Positions 14,651-24,074 of a stretch of 64,000 bases of DNA are shown in pieces (position 1 is the first letter of the stretch; each line of letters begins with the position of its first letter). This stretch comes from an uncultured Clostridia bacterium (GTDB taxonomy: Bacteria; Bacillota; Clostridia; Christensenellales; Borkfalkiaceae). A program made the translations under genes and the position numbers. The stretch is taken from NCBI GenBank assembly GCA_944328495.1, contig CALVHR010000002.1:1-64000 (forward strand), given 5' to 3'. Under the pieces are notes generated by a model. The model made no database searches. It had not been told where the DNA came from and saw nothing but the letters and a program-made list of their open reading frames with translations.

Positions 14651-17080
14651 ATGGATATGAAAACCGTTGAAAGCAAATGGCAGCAGCGGTGGGAGAAAAC
14701 GAAAGAAAACTGCTTCAACAAAAAGAATGCAGACAAGAAGTTTTACGTTCTTGAAATGTTTTCATACCCTTCCGGCGCGAAACTGCACATCGGGCACTGG
14801 TATAACTACGGCCCGACCGACAGCTATGCCCGCTTCAAAAAAATGCAGGGCTATGAAGTATTCCAGCCGATGGGCTTTGACGCCTTCGGCCTTCCCGCCG
14901 AAAATTATGCCATAAAAACAAAGATCCATCCAAAGGATTCCACCGAAAAGAATATCGCGACCATGGAACAACAACTCAAAGCCATGGGCGCTATGTTCGA
15001 CTGGTCCGCCGAAGTCAAGACCTGCGAAGAGGATTATTACAAATGGACGCAGTGGATGTTTTTGAAACTGTTCGAGAACGGGCTTGCTTACCGTAAAGAG
15101 GCTCCCGTAAACTGGTGCCCGAGCTGTAACACCGTGCTTGCCAACGAACAGGTCGTCGACGGATGCTGTGAACGCTGCGGTACGCCCGTCATCAAAAAAG
15201 ACCTCACTCAGTGGTTTTTCAAAATCACGCAATACGCAGAAGAACTCTTGCAAGGGCTCGATAAAATCGACTGGCCCGAAAAGACCAAACTCATGCAACG
15301 CAACTGGATCGGAAAATCCACCGGCTGCGAAATCGAGTTCGAATGCGAGAGCGGCGACAAATTCAAAGTGTTTACAACCCGCTGCGACACCGTCTTCGGG
15401 GTATCGTATGTCGTCCTCGCGCCCGAACATCCGCTCGTGAAAAAGCTGGCTTCCGAAGAACAACGCGAAGCCGTCGAAAAATATGTCGCGGAAACCGCAA
15501 AGACCAACGAGATCGAACGTCTTTCCTCCGCGCGCGAAAAGACGGGCGTCTTCATCGGACACTACGCGATCAACCCCGTCAACGGCGAAAAAGTTCCGAT
15601 CTACGCCGCCGATTACGTCCTTTATTCCTATGGCACAGGTGCCGTCATGGGCGTTCCCGCTCACGACGAACGCGATTTCATGTTCGCAAAAAAATATGGC
15701 CTGCCTGTCAAAAAAGTTATCGAAAACAAAAACGGCGAAACCGTGCTTCCCTTCTGTGAAGACGGAATATGCGTCAACAGCCTGCAATTCGACGGCAGAT
15801 TCGGAGAGGATGCCCGCACGGAAATCACCAATTACCTGACAAAACTCGGGAAAGGTCAGCGCAAAGTCAATTACCGCCTGCGCGACTGGCTTGTTTCCCG
15901 CCAGCGGTACTGGGGCGCCCCCATCCCCGTCATTCACTGCCCGCACTGCGGCATTGTTCCCGTGCCTTACAAAGATTTGCCGGTTCGGCTTCCGTATAAC
16001 GTAGAATTCGAGCCGGACGGGAAATCCCCGCTCGCAAAGTGCGACGAATTTATGCACACAAAGTGCCCGCACTGCGGCGGCGATGCGCTCCGCGACCCGG
16101 ATACCCTCGATACGTTCGTCTGCTCCAGCTGGTACTATCTCCGCTATCCGGACGCTCACAACACCAAAATGCCATTCGATCCCGAGATCGTCAATAAAAT
16201 GCTTCCCGTCGATAAGTACGTCGGAGGAGCCGAACACGCCTGCATGCATCTGCTCTATGCCCGCTTCTTTACGAAAGCGCTCCGCGATATGGGATACCTC
16301 AATTTCGACGAACCTTTCCAATCGCTTGTCCACCAAGGAGTGATCCTCGGGCCTGACGGAAACCGCATGTCTAAATCCAAAGGCAATATCGTCTCACCCG
16401 ACGAATATGTCTCTACGTACGGCGCAGACGTCTTCCGTATGTATCTTATGTTCGGTTTCTCCTACACCGAAGGCGGCCCCTGGAGCGACGACGGCATCAA
16501 ATCGGTCGCAAAATTCTTGGACCGCGTCGAACGCTTCGTTCTGAAAGTCAAAGATTACAAATCCGCCAAAGATTCTGTTGCGGCCGGCGCTAACGAGAAA
16601 GACCTCAATTATGCGCGCAACTATGCAATCCGCCAAATCACGCGCGATTTGGAAAGCTTCTCTTTCAACACTGCAGTGGCGCGCCTGATGGAATACGTGA
16701 ACGCACTTTACAAATATGACGGCTTCGCCGAAAAAGACAATGCATTCCTGAAAGAATGCACGCGCGATCTTCTCCTTTTGCTCGCTCCGTTTGCACCCCA
16801 CTTTACCGAAGAACTTTGGGAACAATGGGGCGGAAAATATTCGGTGTTCGATCATAAGTATCCCGTCTGCGATGAGAGCGCTCTCGAACGCGAAGAAAGC
16901 GAATATGCGGTCCAGGTCAACAGCAAGATCAAAACCAAAATCATGCTCGCCAAAGGACTTTCCAACGACGAGATCCAGGCAATCGTCCTCGCGGACGAAT
17001 CCATCCGCCCGCTCATCGAAGGCAAAGTGATCCGAAAGTTTATCGTGGTTCCCGGAAGATTGGTCAACATTATTTTATAA
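14651..17080 (+). CDS. leuS: Leucyl-tRNA synthetase
   Basis: An 809-residue class I aminoacyl-tRNA synthetase charging tRNA-Leu. The HIGH motif is in [15 protein letters not shown] (about 43-57). A zinc-finger-like CPSC...CERCGTPV follows (about 157-178), then the CP1 editing domain with [15 protein letters not shown], and the KMSKS loop [14 protein letters not shown] (about 576-590). The anticodon-binding and C-terminal domains complete it. Length is usual for bacterial LeuRS. GGAGG at 14638-14642 precedes the ATG at 14651. It is a plus-strand gene in an otherwise minus-strand region and ends at a strong bidirectional terminator. Confidence 0.97.
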   Translation: MDMKTVESKWQQRWEKTKENCFNKKNADKKFYVLEMFSYPSGAKLHIGHWYNYGPTDSYARFKKMQGYEVFQPMGFDAFGLPAENYAIKTKIHPKDSTEKNIATMEQQLKAMGAMFDWSAEVKTCEEDYYKWTQWMFLKLFENGLAYRKEAPVNWCPSCNTVLANEQVVDGCCERCGTPVIKKDLTQWFFKITQYAEELLQGLDKIDWPEKTKLMQRNWIGKSTGCEIEFECESGDKFKVFTTRCDTVFGVSYVVLAPEHPLVKKLASEEQREAVEKYVAETAKTNEIERLSSAREKTGVFIGHYAINPVNGEKVPIYAADYVLYSYGTGAVMGVPAHDERDFMFAKKYGLPVKKVIENKNGETVLPFCEDGICVNSLQFDGRFGEDARTEITNYLTKLGKGQRKVNYRLRDWLVSRQRYWGAPIPVIHCPHCGIVPVPYKDLPVRLPYNVEFEPDGKSPLAKCDEFMHTKCPHCGGDALRDPDTLDTFVCSSWYYLRYPDAHNTKMPFDPEIVNKMLPVDKYVGGAEHACMHLLYARFFTKALRDMGYLNFDEPFQSLVHQGVILGPDGNRMSKSKGNIVSPDEYVSTYGADVFRMYLMFGFSYTEGGPWSDDGIKSVAKFLDRVERFVLKVKDYKSAKDSVAAGANEKDLNYARNYAIRQITRDLESFSFNTAVARLMEYVNALYKYDGFAEKDNAFLKECTRDLLLLLAPFAPHFTEELWEQWGGKYSVFDHKYPVCDESALEREESEYAVQVNSKIKTKIMLAKGLSNDEIQAIVLADESIRPLIEGKVIRKFIVVPGRLVNIIL

Positions 17081-17091
17081 ATCATAACAGC

Positions 17092-17130
17092 AAAAAGCCG
17101 CGGCAGATCCTTGATCTGCCGCGGCTTTTT
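17092..17130. terminator. Bidirectional terminator between leuS and the GNAT gene
   Basis: An 18-bp perfect stem (17092-17109 with 17113-17130) has A and T runs on both sides, so it can end transcription of leuS from the left and of the convergent acetyltransferase gene from the right. Confidence 0.92.
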
Positions 17131-17163
17131 CATGGCTGTATTTTACAGCCCGTCACGTCTCGT

Positions 17164-17802
17164 TCATTGCTTGAATTTCGGAGTGCGCAAAAGGCAATAT
17201 TCATACAGAGGAAACTTTCCCGAAAACTCATCGAAAATTTCAAAACCATAATGGCGGTACATATCCAGATTCGCAGCGTTGTGCGTTTCCAAAGCAACTT
17301 GTAAACCGTTTTTGTCCGCATATTCCAGCACGGGATAAATCAATTTATGCGCGATGCCTTTCCCGTGATATGCCTTCCGTACAGCAAAATATACTATATG
17401 AATTATGTTCTGTCCCGCCTTCGTGACCCAATCCGAAGATAAAAACTCCTTGGCATTGCGAAAATTTTCCGCAATCTCACCCGTTTCGTCATCCTCGATC
17501 AGCCTTTGCTCCGTAAGGTATGCAAAATACCGTTCCGCCAGATATTTGCGGGCTCCTTTGTGTTCCGCAGGGTCTTCCAACATGATCAGCCCGTTCACGT
17601 CCGGCGAATCGGAATACATATCGCAATACTGCGCCAGTTCGTTGGTGTCACAATCAAACACTTCCGGCAATATCTCCATGCGCTGCGCCCGCTCGGGTAT
17701 CAGCGCTTTGTACAGAGGATCTTCGAAAAAACATTCCGTCAGCGTTCGGATCACCGCTTCAAAATCTTCCCTTCGCAATTTGTGCAAGTTACATATTTCC
17801 AT
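17164..17802 (-). CDS. GNAT-family N-acetyltransferase
   Basis: A 212-residue GNAT-fold protein. The acetyl-CoA pyrophosphate-binding motif is in VRKAYHGKGIAHKLIYPVLE (about 141-160; the RxxGxG/A pattern), followed by LETHNAANLDMYRHYGFEI, the typical 'N..a..lYe..GF' strand-helix. N-terminal residues 1-110 are less conserved and include a fungal-type insert often seen in this subgroup, which resembles transferases near peptidases. The substrate is unknown. It begins two bases after the stop of the M28 peptidase gene and is probably co-transcribed with it. Confidence 0.82.
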   Translation of the reverse strand: MEICNLHKLRREDFEAVIRTLTECFFEDPLYKALIPERAQRMEILPEVFDCDTNELAQYCDMYSDSPDVNGLIMLEDPAEHKGARKYLAERYFAYLTEQRLIEDDETGEIAENFRNAKEFLSSDWVTKAGQNIIHIVYFAVRKAYHGKGIAHKLIYPVLEYADKNGLQVALETHNAANLDMYRHYGFEIFDEFSGKFPLYEYCLLRTPKFKQ

Positions 17803-17804
17803 AA

Positions 17805-19826
17805 TTATCGGTTCAATGCCTCTACGGCGGCAATCGCTCCTTGTAATTTTTTCGTCAAGCCTTTCAGCCGTGCCGTTTCCGCCTCGATCAAACAGCGCAG
17901 ATTCTTCCTTTCCACTGCCATTTTTACGGCGAGTTCCTCTTTTTCAAAGGTAAAATCCTCTCCTCCGTCTTTCCCCTTATCCATAACCGCGCGCATGACA
18001 CCAAACAAATCAATATGCCCCGTCAGACGCCCGCTTCCCCATGAACCTGTATCCGTCAGCGCCCGCGCCGTAAAATATGAGGTCACCCCGCGCGCAAATG
18101 CCTCTGCGTAACTGTTATCGTCCACTTCCACCATGGCGCTCTTTGCCGCTTCCGCATCCCCTTCCTCCAACGCGGTCATCGCCCGCTGCATATATTCAAT
18201 GTTTTTTTGCGGATTCTCATGCGGGAAAACAGATTTTTCATACCAATCCAAGGCGACAAAGTTATCTTCACAATATTTAAAAGCATCCAATATCATAACT
18301 CCCGCCACATTTTCGCGCTCCTGCGGCTGCTTGGAATGATTTACGCCGCAGATCATTTCATACAGCTCTTCCGCCGTCTCCTCCGCCTTCTCCGCCGCTT
18401 TGTAAAACTCGTCCGCCTCTGCCGTTTCGGTTATGTCGCCTTTCAGACTGCGCACCAAGCGCCGTATGCGCGTGGAGAAATCCATCGGCGGCAAAGAACA
18501 GTTGTCAAACGCCAAAAGCAGCCGCAGATACAGCCTATGATGAAAAGAATAGATCCGCTCATCGTACGATGTATCGTCATCAAACTGCGAGTGATAATGC
18601 GTTTCCATAAAACTGCCCGACGAAAATTCGTTGACAAGCGAGGGCACACCGTTGATCGACATCGAAAAATCGTCCGACCACGTCTGCACCGGGCAGACAA
18701 CATCGGCTCCTTCCGGATAATACTCGTCTACACCTTTCGGATCTTTTAAAAAATCACGTAAAAAATGTTTATATTCATATACACTGCGAATATAATGCTT
18801 TTTTCCGTGCGCGATCGCCGGAAGTTCCAAGTTGATATCCGCAATCATTCTCCCGCGCCAATCGTTCAACCCTTGCGTCATCTCCGCATACGCACCGGCC
18901 GACCAATCGTATCTCGAATTGATCTTACCCCACTCTTCCGCCGCAAAAGCGATAAACACCAGTGTCTTTTTCGGCTGGTATCCCGAACGAATCAACGCCT
19001 GCGCCAGCGACAGCATCATCGATACCCCGCAGTTATCGTCTTCAAAGCCATGGAAATAGGAATCATAATGCGCTGAAACCCCGACCATTTGCGATGTTTG
19101 GCCCGGAATCATCCCGACAATGTTGTATGTCGTCACCTTTTCCCTGACTCGCGACGAGGCGCTCAACGTCACCGCAAGCCGACCCTTTTTCATCGCCGAC
19201 AGCACTTCAGACATGTCCGCTTTGGACATCGAAAATGCCGGCGCATTCGGTACGCCGCAAATATCCTGCGCATTCAGCGCCGCCGGATCGACCTCTCCGT
19301 ACCCTTTGTCCTGTACGGCAATCACCGCGATCGCTCCCGCCAGATGCGCCTGATAGGCAGGATAATTGATCCACCATTCATCCCTTTGATTGATCCGAAT
19401 CAAAGCAATCTTCCCGCGCACGTCCGTCTTTTGAAAATCTTTTTCCGTGCCTTTGCCTGCATCGACAAGCTCTGTCTGCAAATCTTGCACATCCATTTGG
19501 GTCTGATAGCCCCCCAAACGAATACAGCGCTCGCCGCCATCCGTATTATAACGCAGCGTCGCACCGCAAAATTCCCAGCCGTCCAAAACCACAGGATGTT
19601 TTTCCGTCTTCAATCCGATGGCGCACATCTTTTCGTACAAATACTCACCGGCTTCAAATTCCGCTTTGCTCCCGGCCGTGCGATACCCCAAAAGAGGATC
19701 GCTTCGGAATTTTTCCAGCTCTCTTGCCATTGTATAAGAACTTTTTACATCCAGTTCCCTCGCCGAATTTTCAAAAAGGCTCAAAAACTCTTCCGCGGTC
19801 ATTCCTCCGCGTCTCTTTTCCATCAT
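17805..19826 (-). CDS. M28-family zinc peptidase with PA-like insert
   Basis: A 673-residue cytoplasmic (no signal peptide seen) M28 aminopeptidase-like protein. A protease-associated-like region lies about residues 95-215 (GKIALIRINQRDEWW). The zinc-site motifs follow: SAHYDSYFHGFEDDNCGV (first His and bridging Asp), FAAEEWG (Glu-Glu), ADINLE (Asp) and ETHYHSQFDD (last His). A C-terminal helical region of about 200 residues has no recognised family. It likely removes residues from peptides; specificity is unknown. The start at 19826 (ATG-ATG) has AGGTGAACGAGCA before it. A later ATG (19802) sits immediately after GGAGGA, too close to be preferred. Confidence 0.82.
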   Translation of the reverse strand: MMEKRRGGMTAEEFLSLFENSARELDVKSSYTMARELEKFRSDPLLGYRTAGSKAEFEAGEYLYEKMCAIGLKTEKHPVVLDGWEFCGATLRYNTDGGERCIRLGGYQTQMDVQDLQTELVDAGKGTEKDFQKTDVRGKIALIRINQRDEWWINYPAYQAHLAGAIAVIAVQDKGYGEVDPAALNAQDICGVPNAPAFSMSKADMSEVLSAMKKGRLAVTLSASSRVREKVTTYNIVGMIPGQTSQMVGVSAHYDSYFHGFEDDNCGVSMMLSLAQALIRSGYQPKKTLVFIAFAAEEWGKINSRYDWSAGAYAEMTQGLNDWRGRMIADINLELPAIAHGKKHYIRSVYEYKHFLRDFLKDPKGVDEYYPEGADVVCPVQTWSDDFSMSINGVPSLVNEFSSGSFMETHYHSQFDDDTSYDERIYSFHHRLYLRLLLAFDNCSLPPMDFSTRIRRLVRSLKGDITETAEADEFYKAAEKAEETAEELYEMICGVNHSKQPQERENVAGVMILDAFKYCEDNFVALDWYEKSVFPHENPQKNIEYMQRAMTALEEGDAEAAKSAMVEVDDNSYAEAFARGVTSYFTARALTDTGSWGSGRLTGHIDLFGVMRAVMDKGKDGGEDFTFEKEELAVKMAVERKNLRCLIEAETARLKGLTKKLQGAIAAVEALNR

Positions 19827-19904
19827 TGCTCGTTCACCTCTTTCCCTGACACAACCGCTGCCGAAATTAAAATATTTTTACAACCATCCGTTGCCGCGAC
19901 CCGT

Positions 19905-21125
19905 TTAACCGCACAATTTGCGCAATATCCTTGTAAGAGCATATTTACAATGCTCATAGGTCAGGCCGCCCTGAAAATAAGCAATATACGGCTCTTTAAT
20001 CGGCGCATCGGCGGAAAGCTCGATCGAGGCTCCCTGCACAAACGTGCCTGCCGCCATGATCACCTGTTCCCGATACCCCGGCATATCCCACGGTTCAAGC
20101 GTCACAAAACTATCGACAGGCGACGCCTCCTGTACTGCCTGGATGAATCCGATCAGCTCTTTTGCCGAATTGAAACGGATCGCGCGCGTAATATCGCAGG
20201 GCATCGCCGTAACGGACGGCGATGTTTCGAATCCGAGCTTTTCCAAACACGCCCCGATCAAAAGCCCGCCTTTGAGCGCCTGGCACACAACGTGCGGCGC
20301 CATAAACACGCCTTCATAAAAATACTGATACCCGTATGCGTAGGAACCTACTTCCGCCCCGATCGAAGGCGCCGTCAATCTGCCGGCAATCCTATCGATA
20401 TATTCTTTTTTCCCGACGACATAACCGCCCGTGGGAGCAATCCCTCCTCCCGCATTTTTAATGAGCGACCCGACCGCAACATCGACACCGTTTTCGGTCG
20501 GTTCCGTATCTTCCACAAATTCGCCGTAACAATTGTCCGTAAAAATACAACCCTGAAAACCGCAGGAACGGACGAATTCACATGCCTCGCGGATTTGTTT
20601 CTGACTCAACGCATCACGCCATTCATAACCGCGCGATCGCTGAATAAACACGACTTTGACCGTCGGATCTTTCAGGCCCTGCCGAATCGCTTCAAAGTCG
20701 AACTTTCCCCCTTTAAGATCACATTTTTTAAACGCGATCCCGTAATCGGCAAGCGAGCCGATCCCTTTGCCCGAAATAACTTCGCGCAACGTGTCATACG
20801 GATCGCCCGAAACCGAAAAAAGAGTATCTCCCGATTGCAAAAGCCCAAACAGAGCAATCGTCAACGCATGCGTACCCGATACGATATTCGGCGATACCAG
20901 TGCCGCTTCCGCACCGAAAATGTCGGCAAACAGTGCATTCAATGTATCCCTGCCTTCGTCGCCGTATCCGTACCCGCTCGTTCCCACAAAATGGCGAAGC
21001 GCAATTTTATTCTTGCGGAACGCTTCCATCACTTTGACCTGGTTTTTATATGCGATCTCTTCGCGCGCCGCAAACTGCGCGGAAAGCTCTTTTTCACAAT
21101 CTTTGATCAGCGTTTCAATTTGCAT
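19905..21125 (-). CDS. PLP-dependent methionine gamma-lyase family protein (YnbB/aluminium-resistance type)
   Basis: A 406-residue fold-type I PLP enzyme of the YnbB/Alum_res family. HFVGTSGYGYGDEGRDTL near residue 45, FTDNCYGEFVE (about 205) and SLIKNAGGGIAPTGGYVVG, with the PLP lysine, are characteristic. The family is annotated as methionine gamma-lyase-like or aluminium resistance, but the physiological reaction is not established. Gene order mutS-mutL-miaA-ynbB resembles that of Bacillus, where hfq lies between miaA and ynbB; hfq is missing here. The start at 21125 follows GGAGATGTTTT and overlaps the end of miaA by 11 bp. Confidence 0.85.
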   Translation of the reverse strand: MQIETLIKDCEKELSAQFAAREEIAYKNQVKVMEAFRKNKIALRHFVGTSGYGYGDEGRDTLNALFADIFGAEAALVSPNIVSGTHALTIALFGLLQSGDTLFSVSGDPYDTLREVISGKGIGSLADYGIAFKKCDLKGGKFDFEAIRQGLKDPTVKVVFIQRSRGYEWRDALSQKQIREACEFVRSCGFQGCIFTDNCYGEFVEDTEPTENGVDVAVGSLIKNAGGGIAPTGGYVVGKKEYIDRIAGRLTAPSIGAEVGSYAYGYQYFYEGVFMAPHVVCQALKGGLLIGACLEKLGFETSPSVTAMPCDITRAIRFNSAKELIGFIQAVQEASPVDSFVTLEPWDMPGYREQVIMAAGTFVQGASIELSADAPIKEPYIAYFQGGLTYEHCKYALTRILRKLCG

Positions 21126-22023
21126 AAAACATCTCCGTAACTTTTTGCACATTCTCATCCTTCGGATCCAGCCAATGAATTCCCGGAAACTTTTTAAAAA
21201 ATGTAATCTGCCTTTTTGCATAATTTCGCGTATTTTGCTTAATTATGTCACACATAGTACTGTACGTAATTTTATTTTTCAAAAAATACAGGACTTCTTT
21301 ATAGCCAATACCCTGCATGCTTTGACAATTTTCATCAATGCCGCACGCATATAAATTTCTGACCTCATCGACCAATCCCTCGGCCAACATACTATCGACC
21401 CGGCGATCGATGCGCGCATACAGCTCTTCACGCGGAAAGTCGAATGCAACCGCAACATACGGAAATCGCCCCACAAAACCGTCGTCCTGCTCAGACTTCT
21501 TTTTGCCCGTCAGATCGTATATCTCCAACGCACGGATCACCCTTTTCACGTCGTTCGGATGAAGTTTTTGCGCACTTTCAGGGTCGACTTTTTCCAAAAG
21601 CGAAAAAAGCACGCCGTTTCCTTCTTCACGAGCAATCTTTTCGTATTTTGCGCGAAGGGCCGCATTCGCGCCGACATTTCCGTTCCCTCGCGTAAAAAGA
21701 AGAGACTGAATATAAAACCCTGTCCCTCCGCACACAACCGGCACTTTTCCTTCTTGCAGAATTTTTTCACACACCGGAAGAGCCGCTCTCTCATAATCGG
21801 AAACGGAAAAATTTTGTGTAGGCAAAGCGACATCGATCATATGATGCGGGACCCCCTGCATCTCTTCCGCCGTCGGTTTTGCCGTACCGATATCCATCCC
21901 GCGATAGATGAGCATACTGTCTGCCGAGATGACCTCGCCGCCCAGAACCTTTGCCATTTCAACGGCAAAACCTGTTTTCCCCGAAGCGGTCGCCCCGCAT
22001 ACCACCAATACTTTTTTTCCCAA
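21115..22023 (-). CDS. miaA: tRNA dimethylallyltransferase MiaA
   Basis: A 302-residue enzyme that transfers dimethylallyl from DMAPP to N6 of A37 in tRNAs reading codons with U first. The P-loop VCGATASGKTGFAVE (about 8-22), ISADSMLIYRGMDIGTAKP, and VVCGGTGFYIQSLL are complete, as is KQNTRNYAKRQITFFKK near the end. The start is TTG at 22023 with AAAAGGA upstream; it begins one base after the mutL stop. The frame upstream of it is shared with mutL coding and is not used. MiaB, whose methylthiolation follows MiaA, is encoded 5 kb upstream in the same operon. Confidence 0.95.
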   Translation of the reverse strand: MGKKVLVVCGATASGKTGFAVEMAKVLGGEVISADSMLIYRGMDIGTAKPTAEEMQGVPHHMIDVALPTQNFSVSDYERAALPVCEKILQEGKVPVVCGGTGFYIQSLLFTRGNGNVGANAALRAKYEKIAREEGNGVLFSLLEKVDPESAQKLHPNDVKRVIRALEIYDLTGKKKSEQDDGFVGRFPYVAVAFDFPREELYARIDRRVDSMLAEGLVDEVRNLYACGIDENCQSMQGIGYKEVLYFLKNKITYSTMCDIIKQNTRNYAKRQITFFKKFPGIHWLDPKDENVQKVTEMFYAN

Positions 22024-22024
22024 A

Positions 22025-24070
22025 TCAAACGATCCTTTTGAATAACTTTTCGATTTCCGTTTTCGGCATGCGCACTGCGATCGGACGGCCGTGCGGGCAT
22101 TTGAGCCCCATATCTCCGCGCAGCATTTCAAACAATTTCTCTTTTTCCGCATCCGTCAGCATCATGCCGCCCTTGACCGCATGCTTGCAGGCAGTCGTTG
22201 CAATTTTATCGCGCAAAAGCTCGGACAATTTAATACCCCGAAGCGACCCCACGTCTTTTAATAATTCATTAAAAAACGAGGCGAGATCGATCGATTGCAA
22301 GTCGAGCGGAACCGAAGACACTTTAAAACTTTCACCGCCGAATTCTTCGATCTCAAACCCGATTTCGTCGATCTCGGGAATATGTTCCTTGATAAACGTA
22401 AACTCTTCACGGTTCACACGCAATACATATGGCACAAGCATCGGCTGCCGCACCACTTTTCGCGCATCCATTTCTGCTTTTAACCGATCAAAAATAAGGC
22501 GCTCATGCGCAGCATGCTGATCGATAAAATACGCAGCATCGCCCTCTTCGTAAATAAGATAGGTATTGAACAGACAGCCGTGATATTCAGCACACTCAAA
22601 CACAATTTTTTGTTGCTTCGCCTTTTGATCCAGCGTTTCCAAATAGCGTTTGTTTTCGGCAAAATAATCCTTTTCGGGTGCAACCGATCTCGCCCCGCTG
22701 TCGTGAAATTCAAAGGTCACGCCTCGCGAAACGTCTGTCGGCCGCGCAAAAACGCCTGCCGCAGCGACCGATTCAGCCTGATCGCGCCCGTTTTTTACCT
22801 CCGGAAACGGAACCTGTACATCTCCGCCACCTTGCTCCTTTCCCGCCGCACCGTCCGATTGTTTTGTCTGCAAATCACCGTAAAATGGCCCTTTTTGCAC
22901 GGAAGAGCGACTTCCCGCGGCGCTTTGTTCCACAGAAATACCCGCAGGCTGTTTTGCCTGCAACTCGGCAGAACTATTGTTTGCAACCTTGGAGCCTGCC
23001 GCTGTCATACTCGATCGGAAAGGTTGCACCGGTTCGCTTGCAAGACCTTCTTTCGGAACATCGACTACAAAATCAAGCGCGCGGGAAGTTCCGTCTAAAA
23101 CCGCAGAAACAACAGAATATATACTGCCGTAGATGATCTGATTGTTTTCAAAACGAACGTCCGATTTATTCGGGTGAACATTCACATCGACAATTTCAGG
23201 CGGAACGTCAACAAACAATACATAAAAAGGATACTGGCGCTTCATCAAATAACTTCCGTATGCATTGGAAATTGCAGAAGCCACAGTATTGTTCACCACA
23301 TAGCGCCCGTTGACAAATACGCTCTGATAGGTGCGATTGGGTTTACTGAAGGATGGTTTGCCGATATATCCATAAACCCGCACCCCGTTTTTTACGGCGT
23401 CAATACGGTAACACTCCGATATCACCGCACCGCCATACACCGCCGTCACGGCTTCATCCAATCCCCCTCCGAACGATTGCAGGGATAACTTTCCGTCAAT
23501 ATAATATCGGAAAGCTACGTTTGGATTTCCCAAAACAAAACGAGAAACAAAGTTGGATATCCCCCCTTCCTCTCCCTTATCCGTCTTTAAAAATTTTGCT
23601 CGTACGGGTGTATTGAAAAAAAGATTTTCGGCGCAAATTTCCGTTCCCTCACCCAGAGCACACGGAAGAATTTCCCTGATCACACCGCCCGCGCAAGAAA
23701 TTTCAAACGCCTCGGCACTGCCTTTATAGCGTGAACGGATGCGCACGCGCGCGACCGAAGCGATGCTCGCCAAAGCCTCGCCGCGGAAGCCCAGCGTTCG
23801 GATCAGGTCAAGGTCTTCCACCTTCGAAATCTTACTCGTCGCGTGCGGCAAAAACGCCGAACGAAGCTCGCTTCTTTCGATCCCCGCGCCGTCATCCGTG
23901 ACACAAATCAGATCTTTCCCGCCCCTCTCTATGCTGACGGTAATGTTTTTCGCACCCGCATCCAGGCTGTTTTCGACAAATTCCTTGACCACGGAATACG
24001 GTCTGTCCACGACTTCGCCCGCCGCAATGCGGTTGTAAATGCTGCTATCCAGTATGTTGATCTTTGCCAT
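22025..24070 (-). CDS. mutL: DNA mismatch repair protein MutL, endonuclease type
   Basis: A 681-residue protein. The N-terminal GHKL ATPase carries RIAAGEVVDRP, EFVENSLDAGA, DDGAGIERSEL and GFRGEALASIASV. A poorly conserved Gln/Ser/Ala-rich linker covers about 330-470. The C-terminal dimerisation/endonuclease domain has the metal motif DQHAAHERLIFD (517-528), ACKHAVKGG (about 627-635) and CPHGRP (about 658-663). These mark it as the nicking type found in bacteria without MutH. In the DQHA(x)2E(x)4E motif the last position is Asp (528), a conservative change. It lies directly after mutS with a four-base gap, so the two are expressed together. Confidence 0.96.
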   Translation of the reverse strand: MAKINILDSSIYNRIAAGEVVDRPYSVVKEFVENSLDAGAKNITVSIERGGKDLICVTDDGAGIERSELRSAFLPHATSKISKVEDLDLIRTLGFRGEALASIASVARVRIRSRYKGSAEAFEISCAGGVIREILPCALGEGTEICAENLFFNTPVRAKFLKTDKGEEGGISNFVSRFVLGNPNVAFRYYIDGKLSLQSFGGGLDEAVTAVYGGAVISECYRIDAVKNGVRVYGYIGKPSFSKPNRTYQSVFVNGRYVVNNTVASAISNAYGSYLMKRQYPFYVLFVDVPPEIVDVNVHPNKSDVRFENNQIIYGSIYSVVSAVLDGTSRALDFVVDVPKEGLASEPVQPFRSSMTAAGSKVANNSSAELQAKQPAGISVEQSAAGSRSSVQKGPFYGDLQTKQSDGAAGKEQGGGDVQVPFPEVKNGRDQAESVAAAGVFARPTDVSRGVTFEFHDSGARSVAPEKDYFAENKRYLETLDQKAKQQKIVFECAEYHGCLFNTYLIYEEGDAAYFIDQHAAHERLIFDRLKAEMDARKVVRQPMLVPYVLRVNREEFTFIKEHIPEIDEIGFEIEEFGGESFKVSSVPLDLQSIDLASFFNELLKDVGSLRGIKLSELLRDKIATTACKHAVKGGMMLTDAEKEKLFEMLRGDMGLKCPHGRPIAVRMPKTEIEKLFKRIV

Positions 24071-24074
24071 ACAA

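Noticed and set aside
14762..16336. 524-codon minus-strand open frame
   Set aside because: It is antisense to leuS, whose HIGH and KMSKS motifs are intact on the plus strand.
19089..21140. 683-codon plus-strand open frame
   Set aside because: It is antisense to the M28 peptidase and PLP enzyme genes and crosses their intergenic gap; the real genes have clear motifs on the minus strand.
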